The position numbers and the translations under genes are program-made. DNA of 64,000 nt from Pedobacter sp. BAL39. GTDB taxonomy: Bacteria; Bacteroidota; Bacteroidia; Sphingobacteriales; Sphingobacteriaceae. This document shows, piece after piece, positions 44,401 to 53,663 of this stretch. Numbering within the stretch: position 1 is the first letter of the stretch; the number at the start of each line of letters is the position of its first letter. Under the pieces are notes generated by a model, which made no database searches, was not told the DNA's origin, and saw nothing but the letters and a program-made list of their open reading frames with translations. The stretch covers positions 124,001 to 188,000 of the forward strand of contig NZ_ABCM01000011.1 in NCBI RefSeq assembly GCF_000170795.1, written 5' to 3'.

Positions 44401-45857
44401 TTATTGATATAGTAAGAGTTGTTGGTAGCAATGAGTTTCACTTCATGCTTTTTGGCGAGCGCCATCAGGGAGACATTCACAATGTCTTCATCCTCCTGAC
44501 TGTGACGCATCAACTCTACGTAAAAGTCTTCGCCGAACTGGGATTTCCACCACAACAGGGCTTCTTCCGCCTGCTTCTCACCGAGATTCAGCAGCTTGCT
44601 GGAAATCTCTCCGTATAAGTTACCGGACAGAACAATGATGTCATCCTTATATTGCTCAACAACGGCTTTGTCGATCCTGGGCACATAATAAAAACCTTTG
44701 GTGTAGGCAATGGACGACATTTTGGCCAGGTTATGGTATCCTGCTTTGTTCTTCGCCAGGAAGACCACCTGATAACCATCGTCCTTTCTCTTTTTATCTT
44801 CATGGTTTTCGCAAACGAAAAACTCACAGCCAACGATTGGTTTGATGGGCACCTCCTCGGGGACTTCTCCTTTTTCAATAGCCGCCTGGTTCCTGGCATC
44901 TACTCCTTTATTGTGATTGATCACCTGCGCCACAAAATGGAATGCCCCCATCATATTGGCACGATCGGTCATGGCTACTGCAGGCATCTTGGCAGCTGCT
45001 GTAGCCTTGATCAGCGCGGGAATATTGATGGTAGACTGGAGGACTGAAAACTGGGTATGGTTATGGAGATGCGCAAATACGGCACGCTCCAGTTCCTGTT
45101 TGTTCTCTGCAAGGGTTTGTTTTGAAATTTTCGGACCTTCCGCTTTCTGCAAGCGTTTCCTGATTTCATCAGAAGCAGACTTCAGGTTCACATGGCTCAG
45201 CCCTATACGTTCGATAACTTCAGGATTGTGCTCCCTGAAAACCCTGAAATAGTTGGTGTCACATTGCAGTTGCTCTACACTGAAGACTTCCATCTTGATC
45301 AGCTGTAAGAAACAGCGTGTGGTAGCCTCCACATCGGCAGTCGCATTGTGGGCTTCTGCAAAGGGTACTCCGAACAGGTACTGGTGCAGCTCGGTCAGGT
45401 TAGGCAGTTTAAACTTACCGCCACGCCCTCCGGGCAGCTTCAACAACTCAGCAGTTACCTCAGTACAGGTATCGAGGACGGGCATGGAGCTCATTGGACT
45501 GTCGACGCCCAATCGATGGAACTCGCAACCCATGATGTTCACATCGAAGCCGATGTTCTGTCCGACCACAAAGCGGGCTTTTGACAAAGCTTCATTGAAC
45601 TTCTCTACCACTTCAGCAAGGCTGATCCCCTGCTCCTCGGCAAGTTCCGTGGAGATTCCGTGGATACGCTCCGCATCATAAGGAATGTTAAAGCCCTCTG
45701 GTTTCACCAGGTAATCCTGATGTTCTACCAGTTTACCGAACTCGTCATGGAGCTGCCATGCAATTTGTATACATCTGGGCCAGTTATCCGTATCGGTAAT
45801 AGGCGCATTCCAATTACGGGGTAACCCCGTTGTTTCGGTATCAAATATTAAATACAT
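41424..45857 (-). CDS. dnaE: DNA polymerase III alpha subunit with fused N-terminal DEDDh exonuclease
   Basis: 1477 residues, about 300 longer than typical DnaE. Residues 1-190 form a DnaQ-type 3'-5' exonuclease with all five DEDDh residues: D6 and E8 in FDTETTG, D105 in NIGFDVN, H170 and D175 in AHNATADVE. The PHP domain starts about residue 260 (FAHLHNHTQFS), then the palm with PDIDIDF in the polymerase core, helix-hairpin-helix motifs (GLSGIKGVGDKAV) and a C-terminal OB fold. It replicates the chromosome with proofreading in cis. It is monocistronic; a -7 box TATTTTTG lies at 45910-45903 (minus). No frameshift is visible between the exonuclease and PHP parts. Confidence 0.95.
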   Translation of the reverse strand: MYLIFDTETTGLPRNWNAPITDTDNWPRCIQIAWQLHDEFGKLVEHQDYLVKPEGFNIPYDAERIHGISTELAEEQGISLAEVVEKFNEALSKARFVVGQNIGFDVNIMGCEFHRLGVDSPMSSMPVLDTCTEVTAELLKLPGGRGGKFKLPNLTELHQYLFGVPFAEAHNATADVEATTRCFLQLIKMEVFSVEQLQCDTNYFRVFREHNPEVIERIGLSHVNLKSASDEIRKRLQKAEGPKISKQTLAENKQELERAVFAHLHNHTQFSVLQSTINIPALIKATAAAKMPAVAMTDRANMMGAFHFVAQVINHNKGVDARNQAAIEKGEVPEEVPIKPIVGCEFFVCENHEDKKRKDDGYQVVFLAKNKAGYHNLAKMSSIAYTKGFYYVPRIDKAVVEQYKDDIIVLSGNLYGEISSKLLNLGEKQAEEALLWWKSQFGEDFYVELMRHSQEDEDIVNVSLMALAKKHEVKLIATNNSYYINKKDANAHDILLCVKDGEKQATPIGRGRGFRYGLPNQEYYFKSPEEMKNLFADVPEAILNIKEVIDKIESYKLAREVLLPKFDIPEEFLVAEDEEDGGKRGENKFLRHLTYVGAKKRYGEITDDIAERLDFELQTIEKTGYPGYFLIVQDFIAEARNLDVSVGPGRGSAAGSAVAYCLGITNIDPIKYDLLFERFLNPDRVSMPDIDIDFDDEGRGRVMDYVIKKYGANQVAQIITYGTMAAKSSVKDTARVLDLPLFEAEKIAKLIPNMKLAKIFNLDEKTLKGALRPDEYEKVVELKMLATNNDLGAKTLEQAQILEGSLRNTGIHACGVIITPSDITNFVPVSTAKDSDLYVTQFDNSVVESAGLLKMDFLGLKTLTLIKDTVKLVKFRHNIDLDPDNFPIDDAKTYELFQRGETIGIFQYESTGMQKYMKELKPTVFGDLIAMNALYRPGPLEYIPSFVRRKNGEEEIKYDLDACEEYLKETYGITVYQEQVMLLSQKLAGFTKGEADVLRKAMGKKQKDVLDKMKPKFIAQAAEKGHQASILEKIWKDWEAFASYAFNKSHSTCYAWIAYQTAYLKAHYPAEYMAAVLSNNMSDIKQVAFFMEECKQMGVSVLGPDVNESDIKFSVNISGQVRFGLSGIKGVGDKAVESIIIERNESGLYKSVYDFAKRSNTRTVNKKAYESFVYSGAFDCFSYHRAQYFFVGINDKMNGIEKMIKFANDFQNNEASSQSSLFGAAAADMMISEPSLPVAPEWSLIDRLKYEKDAIGIFLSGHPLDNYKLELKEFCQHKVKHLSLVNKIRTGDSNEEVLAEFETIKNRELVVGGLVVLATQRITKTGKPFGIITFEDYDDTCELALFGDDFIKFKQFMTDGYFLQIRGRVGERFRKEGDWEFKITSINLMSELRDKLAKSVTIQIPLERINDDFMIKIHAILEENKISTDSQNCQLLFDVFDREQNVNVKLPSKSMKINPSNTFLEQLAALNVNPKLN

Positions 45858-45950
45858 AGCTAGGTTTTAGAAAATCGTCTTTTAGAAATCAAAATGATTG
45901 CTCAAAAATACGGATTTTTCCGCTTCGACCGGAATGGAAAAGGTATATTT

Positions 45951-46436
45951 TTACACTGCGACCAGGGCAGAAACAGGGAGCGATTGTTTGTGTTCCTGTG
46001 AGACCAGCTGTGTGGTATCATAACCCTTTTTCTTACAACGCGCTACGATTTCGCGCAGCAACTCAGCGTCAACATCCGGCTTGCGCGATAAGATGGAAAG
46101 ATGTTTATATTTGGGATGTCCGACCACCATATAGGAGTAATCTTCGGCAATCTCGATGACCCAATAGTCAGTTTTCAATGGCCAGATGCGCTGGGCCTTG
46201 AAACGGGAATTGCGGCTTCCGCGGACTACAAACAGTTTGGACCGGATGTATTTCTGCTTGCTTTCTCCAACAATTTTATAATTGGTAAATACAGCATAGT
46301 AGCCATCAGGATGAATCACATAGGTTTCAATGGTTTGTCGCCAATGCTTATCTGTAAACGTTGGTATAGAATATAAAGAATACCACTTTCCTGCAAATAA
46401 CATGATATCAACTTTTTCTACAGGCACATTATCCAT
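45951..46436 (-). CDS. Lipocalin-like protein without signal peptide
   Basis: 161 residues. The first lipocalin motif is FAGKWYSLYSIPTF (G-x-W), followed by eight strand-like blocks including YYAVFTNYKI and SKLFVVRGS, and a C-terminal helix AELLREIVARCKK, the order expected of bacterial Blc-type lipocalins. Bacterial lipocalins usually carry a lipoprotein signal; this one starts MDNVPVEKVD and has none, so it may be cytosolic. Lipocalins bind small lipophilic ligands; the ligand is unknown. Convergence or operon: it lies 94 bases upstream in the direction of dnaE. Confidence 0.82.
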   Translation of the reverse strand: MDNVPVEKVDIMLFAGKWYSLYSIPTFTDKHWRQTIETYVIHPDGYYAVFTNYKIVGESKQKYIRSKLFVVRGSRNSRFKAQRIWPLKTDYWVIEIAEDYSYMVVGHPKYKHLSILSRKPDVDAELLREIVARCKKKGYDTTQLVSQEHKQSLPVSALVAV

Positions 46437-46686
46437 AACAGGGTTAATTAATTAGCTACAATAGGCAAATGTAAATTCTTTATGATAAAACCAGCAACAT
46501 ACAATAAAGTTTTAAAAAGCATTTTTAAAACTCCCCTAATTTTCTAACTTAGGGAAGAAGTGAAAACCAGATAAAATTTTAAACAACTTACGATGGCTCC
46601 CCAGCTAACGGCGGTGCCCCATCTATAAAAAAAGATGTATTTTAGCCCCCGATATACGAGCTTCGTAACGATTAAAAATACCTCAT

Positions 46687-47625
46687 ATGAAAATAACGGT
46701 TGTAGGTGCCGGCGCTGTTGGTGCCACTTGTGCAGATAACATCGCCAGAAAAGAATTAGCAGAAGAGCTTGTTTTATTAGACATCAAAGAAGGTTTTGCT
46801 GAAGGTAAATCCATCGACATGATGCAGACAGCCACATTATTGGGCTTCGACACCAAAATTACGGGTGTTACCGGCGACTACAGCAGGACTGCCGGTTCGT
46901 CAGTGGTGGTGATCACTTCAGGCCTACCCCGGAAACCCGGCATGACACGTGAGGAGCTGATCGGCATTAATGCAGGCATTGTGAAAGGTGTAGCAGAAAA
47001 CATCCTGAAATATTCTCCTGAAGCAATCATCATCGTGATCAGCAACCCAATGGATACCATGACCTACCTAGCCCTGAAATCATTGGGCCTCCCTAAAAAC
47101 CGGATCATCGGAATGGGTGGTCCATTGGATAGTGCCAGATTCAAATATTACCTCAGCGTAGCACTGGGCTGCAATGCCAATGACCTTCAGGCTTTTGTGA
47201 TTGGCGGCCATGGCGACACGACTATGATCCCGCTGACCCGATATGCGACTTACCAAAGCCTGCCTGTAACAGACTTGCTGGATGCGGACATCCTGAATAA
47301 GGTTGCTGCAGATACCATGGTAGGCGGTGCAACGCTAACGGGTTTATTGGGAACTTCCGCCTGGTATGCGCCGGGAGCAGCTGGTGCAGCCTTGGTGGAA
47401 AGCATCGTCAGGGACGAGAAGAAACTATTTACTTGCTCTGTGTCTCTGGAAGGTGAATATGGTCAACAGGACATCTGCCTGGGCGTACCTGTCGTTATCG
47501 GCCGCAATGGATGGGAAAAGATTATTGACTATAAACTAAACGACGACGAACAGGCGGTATTTGATAAAAGCGCAGAGGCGGTAAGAACAATGAACAATGT
47601 GCTGAAGGAGATGAGCCTGGTATAA
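46687..47625 (+). CDS. mdh: Malate dehydrogenase
   Basis: 312 residues, LDH-like MDH group. NAD-binding GAGAVGATCADNIA (7-20), Asp32 preferring NAD, the substrate loop R82-K-P-G-M with Arg82 specifying malate over lactate, R88, and the catalytic H175 in GGHGDTT. It catalyses malate-oxaloacetate interconversion in the citric acid cycle. Its TAA overlaps the start of the next gene (TAATG), so the two are translationally coupled. TATTTTAG at about 46635 is a near-consensus -7 box. Confidence 0.96.
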   Translation: MKITVVGAGAVGATCADNIARKELAEELVLLDIKEGFAEGKSIDMMQTATLLGFDTKITGVTGDYSRTAGSSVVVITSGLPRKPGMTREELIGINAGIVKGVAENILKYSPEAIIIVISNPMDTMTYLALKSLGLPKNRIIGMGGPLDSARFKYYLSVALGCNANDLQAFVIGGHGDTTMIPLTRYATYQSLPVTDLLDADILNKVAADTMVGGATLTGLLGTSAWYAPGAAGAALVESIVRDEKKLFTCSVSLEGEYGQQDICLGVPVVIGRNGWEKIIDYKLNDDEQAVFDKSAEAVRTMNNVLKEMSLV

Positions 47626-48047
47626 TGACCTGCACCATCCCTCTTACGTTAATCAGTTTACAGGATGACGGCTTTCACCTCCTAGTGGAAATCGTCATCT
47701 TTGGAAAAAAATCTTTTGCCGTGCTGGATACCGGTGCATCAAGGGCTGTATTTGACCTCAGCCTCCTTAAAACACACATAACGGAACTGGCACATACTGA
47801 GGAAACTCATGCCACAACACTTTTCGCCACCTCCGCAACCGTTCAGGCAACCATTCCTCAGTTTAAAATCGGCAGACTAAAGATTGAAAATTATGAAGCT
47901 GTTGGACTTGATCTGGAAAGTGTGAATGATGCTTACGTCCAAATGGGACACCCTCCGGTAACGGCTATCATCGGCAGTGATATTCTCCTGAAATACCACG
48001 CATCGATACACTACAAAAAACTGAAACTCTATTTGTATACGGATTAG
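47625..48047 (+). CDS. Retropepsin-like aspartic protease domain protein
   Basis: 140 residues. The single aspartic-protease motif D35-T-G-A-S39 lies in FAVLDTGASRAVFD, with the second conserved block ATIPQFKIGRLKI and AIIGSDILLKYHASI typical of bacterial retropepsin-like proteins. These act as dimers, each monomer giving one Asp. There is no signal peptide. It overlaps the last base of mdh and has a very short coding length, so expression is coupled to mdh; a functional link to malate metabolism is unknown. Confidence 0.83.
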   Translation: MTCTIPLTLISLQDDGFHLLVEIVIFGKKSFAVLDTGASRAVFDLSLLKTHITELAHTEETHATTLFATSATVQATIPQFKIGRLKIENYEAVGLDLESVNDAYVQMGHPPVTAIIGSDILLKYHASIHYKKLKLYLYTD

Positions 48048-48185
48048 GAAATTGGTCTGCAGATGAAGAAGCTTTTTCTAACTCCTTACTGTTTACAGTC
48101 AGCCGTATTGATTAGATTAAGATGTATTGATCAAATTAAGACATTACAATCATGGAAGAATCCACTTCTCAAATACAGGCAACGC

Positions 48186-48219
48186 AAAAAAGGGATGCCC
48201 TTACATCAGACACCCCTTT
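48186..48219 (-). terminator. Rho-independent terminator of gyrB
   Basis: AAAGGGATG (48189-48197) pairs with CACCCCTTT (48211-48219) with one G-U pair. On the minus strand it is followed by TTTTTT. It is 22 bases after the gyrB stop. Confidence 0.8.
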
Positions 48220-48241
48220 ATATTAAAGTTTAGATCAGCGC

Positions 48242-50281
<2,040 letters not shown>

Positions 50282-50314
50282 TCAGCACTAAAAACCGCTT
50301 AAAAAGCCCCGTTC

Positions 50315-50346
50315 TTTAGGATACTAATTTTGAAATTTTATATTTG
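50315..50346 (+). promoter_or_regulatory. Probable promoter of the OmpH-like gene
   Basis: TTTA (50315-50318), a 20-base spacer, then TATATTTG (50339-50346), an exact TAnnTTTG. It leaves a leader of about 110 bases before the ATG at 50464. Confidence 0.5.
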
Positions 50347-50463
50347 TTGAAATTTATCATTTTTAACGGAACTATTCCTACTCATAAACCTCCTTGCTGA
50401 CGGAATTTAAGATGGGGAGAACCAGGGAAGCGTAAATAAAAACAGATCAATAACAACATTTAG

Positions 50464-51057
50464 ATGAAAAAATCAACATTAAAACTGGGCGGCATTGCGA
50501 CGGCTGTTGCCCTGGTTTCGGTAATGGCTTCTTGCCAGAACAAAGAAAATAACACTGCTGCAACAACTAAAAAAACAGAAACAGCAGTGGTTTCCGCTGC
50601 CGAAAAAATCGTGTATGTCAACTCGGATTCATTGTTAACAAAATACCAGTATTACAAAGACCTGAAAGTGAAGATGGACGGAAAGTCTCAAACTGCACAA
50701 AGAGACCTTGCTTCTAAACAACAGGCGTTCCAACGTGAGGTAGCAGCATATCAACAACAACAACAAACACTTTCTGCTGATCAGAGGGCATCTACCGAAG
50801 AACGTCTGCAACGTAAACAACAAGAGCTGCAGACTTATACACAAAATGCTGGTGCAGCCCTTCAGAATGAGCAGGCTTCAGAAAACGAAAAACTTTATGA
50901 TAAAGTAGCGGACTACCTGAAAACTTATGCAAAGGAAAAAGGTTTCAAAATGGTACTTACTTATTCAAAAGGAAACAGCGCGATCCTTTTTGCTGATGAA
51001 GGCCTGGATGTCACCAGCGAAGTCATCACCGGCCTGAACGCGGCTTATAAAAAATAA
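50464..51057 (+). CDS. OmpH/Skp family periplasmic chaperone, lipoprotein form
   Basis: 197 residues. Lipobox VMASC with Cys24, then a Thr/Lys-rich linker. KIVYVNSDSLLTKYQYYKDL begins the OmpH core, followed by a long coiled coil with a Gln-rich stretch (YQQQQQ) and the closing strand segment KGFKMVLTYSKGNSAILFADEGLDVT. Skp/OmpH proteins trimerise and hold unfolded outer-membrane proteins; the lipid anchor would tether it to a membrane. A strong terminator follows immediately. The Gln run is low-complexity within the coil and not a repeat element. Confidence 0.9.
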   Translation: MKKSTLKLGGIATAVALVSVMASCQNKENNTAATTKKTETAVVSAAEKIVYVNSDSLLTKYQYYKDLKVKMDGKSQTAQRDLASKQQAFQREVAAYQQQQQTLSADQRASTEERLQRKQQELQTYTQNAGAALQNEQASENEKLYDKVADYLKTYAKEKGFKMVLTYSKGNSAILFADEGLDVTSEVITGLNAAYKK

Positions 51058-51076
51058 CATCATCCAATGATTTTTG

Positions 51077-51105
51077 AATGCCCCGTATTTCGGGGCATTT
51101 TTTTT
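51077..51105 (+). terminator. Rho-independent terminator after the OmpH-like gene
   Basis: A perfect 9-bp stem AATGCCCCG (51077-51085) and CGGGGCATT (51091-51099), 5-nt loop, followed by eight Ts. Confidence 0.95.
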
Positions 51106-51140
51106 GCACTCATCTCAGCGTACAAAATATCCGAAACCCG

Positions 51141-51647
51141 ATGACCATGGAAAAAGAAAAAGACCACACGCAGGAACAACATGCCGCATTCATGAAGATC
51201 GCCATTGATGCTTCAGAAGAAAACGTCATCAGTGGAAAAGGGACACCATTTGGTGCGGCAATTGTGAAAGAGGGACAACTGATTGCTAAAAGCGCCAACA
51301 AGGTCACTGCAGATAATGATCCCACCGCCCACGCAGAAGTTGCTGCAATCAGGATAGCCTGCCAGGAGCTGAACACTTACGACCTGACGGGTTGTGTGAT
51401 CTATACCAGCTGTGAGCCCTGTCCGATGTGCCTTGCCGCTATATACTGGTCAAAGATCTCTGTGGTCTACTACGGAAACACCAGATCCGATGCCGCACAG
51501 GCCGGTTTTGATGATGATTTTATCTACCAGGAAATTGACAAACCAATGCAGGAACGACAACTTCTAACCATCCCCTTGTCGAGGGAGGAAGCGCAGATAG
51601 CTTTCACACTCTGGGATCAGTCGCCATTAAAACGCAAACAGTCATGA
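51141..51647 (+). CDS. guaD: Guanine deaminase (cytidine deaminase superfamily)
   Basis: 168 residues from MTMEKEK; a start two codons later is equally possible. The frame extends upstream to 51078, but that part encodes the terminator, so it is rejected. Zinc site: HAEVAAIR (His and catalytic Glu) and TSCEPCPMC. The segment FDDDFIYQEIDKP matches the Bacillus GuaD-type C-terminal region that distinguishes guanine deaminases from tRNA adenosine deaminases. It turns guanine into xanthine for purine salvage. Its stop overlaps the start of the EcsC gene (ATGA). Confidence 0.85.
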   Translation: MTMEKEKDHTQEQHAAFMKIAIDASEENVISGKGTPFGAAIVKEGQLIAKSANKVTADNDPTAHAEVAAIRIACQELNTYDLTGCVIYTSCEPCPMCLAAIYWSKISVVYYGNTRSDAAQAGFDDDFIYQEIDKPMQERQLLTIPLSREEAQIAFTLWDQSPLKRKQS

Positions 51648-52390
51648 CGGATAATTATCAGGAACGCATCCGCATAGAGTGTCATTTCTGGAAAAAAGAA
51701 ATGATGGAAAACCCATCTGTTCTCAATAAGATGACCAGCCGTATTCAGAAGAAAATCAACAGCTATATTCCTGAAAAAGTACATTCGGCCATCACAGCAA
51801 CAATTAAAACAATGGTCAGAACGGTCCTGTTCGGCTCGCAGCATACCACAGGCGCCCTACCTGACCCGGGGATAGCTCTGTTACACAGGGAGGCGCTGGT
51901 ACGAGAAAAAATCAAGAAATACAGTACTACAGGAGCTGCTGAAGGCGGCATCACCGGAGCGGGAGGTTTTCTAATGAGTATGGCGGACTTTCCGGTACTG
52001 ATCGCCATCAAGATCAAACTTCTTTTTGAAATTGCTACCATCTATGGTTTCGATGTAAGGGATTATAAGGAAAGGCTATATATTCTTTACATTTTTCAAC
52101 TGGCCTTTTCCAGTCAGCAGGGCCGAACAAAGGTGTTCATGCATATGGAAGACTGGGATGAAAAAATACACATCCTGCCAGACAATTCAGATCATTTCAA
52201 CTGGCTGACTTTTCAGCAGGAATACCGAGATTACATAGATCTGGCAAAAATGGCTCAGCTTCTTCCGGTTATAGGTGCTGCAGTAGGTGCTATTGCCAAT
52301 TATCAACTATTGAAAAAACTGGGCGATACGGCAATGAATGCTTATCGCATGAGGCTGCTTAAAGATCCTCTTCAAAAAGATTCCCGGTAA
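51644..52390 (+). CDS. EcsC family protein
   Basis: 248 residues. The EcsC core GAAEGGITGAGGFLMSMADFPVLI is clear and precedes a helical region with two amphipathic or membrane-associated stretches (about 105-130 and 205-225). EcsC proteins were named for a Bacillus transporter-linked operon; their molecular role is unknown. It overlaps the deaminase gene by four bases and overlaps the convergent hslR gene by 32 bases at its end (52359-52390). Confidence 0.85.
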   Translation: MTDNYQERIRIECHFWKKEMMENPSVLNKMTSRIQKKINSYIPEKVHSAITATIKTMVRTVLFGSQHTTGALPDPGIALLHREALVREKIKKYSTTGAAEGGITGAGGFLMSMADFPVLIAIKIKLLFEIATIYGFDVRDYKERLYILYIFQLAFSSQQGRTKVFMHMEDWDEKIHILPDNSDHFNWLTFQQEYRDYIDLAKMAQLLPVIGAAVGAIANYQLLKKLGDTAMNAYRMRLLKDPLQKDSR

Positions 52391-52760
52391 GGTCGTCGAT
52401 CTCCCTCCGATCTTTCTTTGTAGGCCTTCCCGTACCACGATCGCGCTTCAGTGTAGGCGCATGAAATACCGATTTGAAACCATATGTTTCTTCGAGCGGT
52501 GTGATGTCCTTGTATTTCGTTACGGCAATCTTTGCTTCGACACGGTTATACAACAGTTCCACCACCTCAATCACTTTTTTTTCAATCCCCTTTGACACCT
52601 GATATACATCGCCAATCTTGACAATGGCAGAAGCCTTGAGATTCTGACCATTATATTTAACCCTGCCCGCCTTACATGCTTCCGTGGCGAGCGTCCTTGT
52701 TTTAAACAAGCGGATTGCCCAGAGGTATTTATCTATCCTTAATTTTTCCTGTTCAGCCAT
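52359..52760 (-). CDS. hslR: S4-domain RNA-binding protein, Hsp15 (HslR)-like
   Basis: 133 residues from MAEQEKLRID; a frame extending to 53009 runs through dapD on the other strand and is rejected. S4 domain at the N-terminus: LRIDKYLWAIRLFKTRTLATEACKAGRVKYNGQ, then a basic C-terminal extension ending in acidic residues. Hsp15 binds stalled 50S subunits carrying nascent chains. The 3' end overlaps EcsC by 32 bases in antisense. Its promoter lies so close that the mRNA is almost leaderless. Confidence 0.88.
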   Translation of the reverse strand: MAEQEKLRIDKYLWAIRLFKTRTLATEACKAGRVKYNGQNLKASAIVKIGDVYQVSKGIEKKVIEVVELLYNRVEAKIAVTKYKDITPLEETYGFKSVFHAPTLKRDRGTGRPTKKDRREIDDLTGNLFEEDL

Positions 52761-52766
52761 AAAAAT

Positions 52767-52796
52767 CAAAAATACATTAAGAAAACAGACGGTCAA
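52767..52796 (-). promoter_or_regulatory. hslR promoter
   Basis: Minus strand TTG (52796-52794), 19-base spacer, then TATTTTTG (52774-52767), a full match to the Bacteroidota consensus. Only six bases lie between the -7 box and the ATG, so the transcript would start at or near the start codon. Confidence 0.7.
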
Positions 52797-52842
52797 TACA
52801 TAAAATTCATTTATTTTGTCAAAAAAACAACAAAACAACAAC

Positions 52843-53658
52843 ATGGAAAATTTAAAAAAGTTGATCGAGGCCGCTTGGGAGGACAGAACTTTATTACAAT
52901 ATACAGAGTATTGCGATGCAATTGAAACCGTCATCATGCGATTGGACAAAGGAGAAATCCGCGTTGCAGAGCCGGTATTGAACTCATGGGGCGTAAATGA
53001 ATGGATCAAAAAAGCTGTGATCCTTTACTTCCCAATCAGACAAATGGAAGAGATTGAAGTCGGCCCTTTTGTGTTTCATGACAAAATGAAATTAAAAACT
53101 GACTACAAAGAAACCGGTGTAAGGGTTGTTCCTCATGGTATTGCACGTTATGGAGCTTATCTGGCCAAAGGCGTAATCATGATGCCTTCTTATGTGAACA
53201 TCGGTGCGTATGTTGACGAGGGTACAATGGTAGATACATGGGCTACTGTAGGTTCATGCGCCCAGATCGGCAAACATGTTCATCTAAGTGGTGGTGTTGG
53301 GATCGGCGGAGTGTTGGAGCCTATTCAGGCAGCTCCTGTCATCATTGAAGACAACTGTTTCCTTGGTTCAAGGGCAATCGTTGTTGAAGGCGTACGCGTG
53401 GAAAGAGAAGCTGTGCTCGGTGCTAATGTAGTGCTGACGGCCTCTACTAAAATCATCGACGTTACCGGAGATGAGCCTATCGAATATAAAGGTATTGTGC
53501 CTGCTAGATCCGTCGTGATCCCTGGTAGCTATACCAAGAAATTCCCTGCAGGTGATTTTCAGGTCCCTTGTGCACTGATAATCGGTAAACGTAAAGAATC
53601 TACGGACAAGAAAACTTCTCTTAATGATGCTTTAAGAGATAACAACGTAGCTGTATAA
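52843..53658 (+). CDS. dapD: Tetrahydrodipicolinate N-succinyltransferase
   Basis: 271 residues from MENLKKLIEAAWED; an upstream TTG at 52816 adds nine residues that are not conserved. The N-terminal helical domain precedes a left-handed beta-helix with hexapeptide repeats (VIMMPSYVNIGAYVDEGTMV, TWATVGSCAQIGKHVHLS, GGVGIGGVLEP). It makes N-succinyl-2-amino-6-ketopimelate in lysine and diaminopimelate synthesis. It is divergent from hslR (82 bases) and five bases before the glycosyltransferase gene. Confidence 0.96.
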   Translation: MENLKKLIEAAWEDRTLLQYTEYCDAIETVIMRLDKGEIRVAEPVLNSWGVNEWIKKAVILYFPIRQMEEIEVGPFVFHDKMKLKTDYKETGVRVVPHGIARYGAYLAKGVIMMPSYVNIGAYVDEGTMVDTWATVGSCAQIGKHVHLSGGVGIGGVLEPIQAAPVIIEDNCFLGSRAIVVEGVRVEREAVLGANVVLTASTKIIDVTGDEPIEYKGIVPARSVVIPGSYTKKFPAGDFQVPCALIIGKRKESTDKKTSLNDALRDNNVAV

Positions 53659-53663
53659 AGAAA

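Noticed and set aside
50740..50800. CAA-rich run in the OmpH-like gene as a repeat element
   Set aside because: It encodes a Gln-rich part of the coiled coil (YQQQQQ) and is simple codon repetition.
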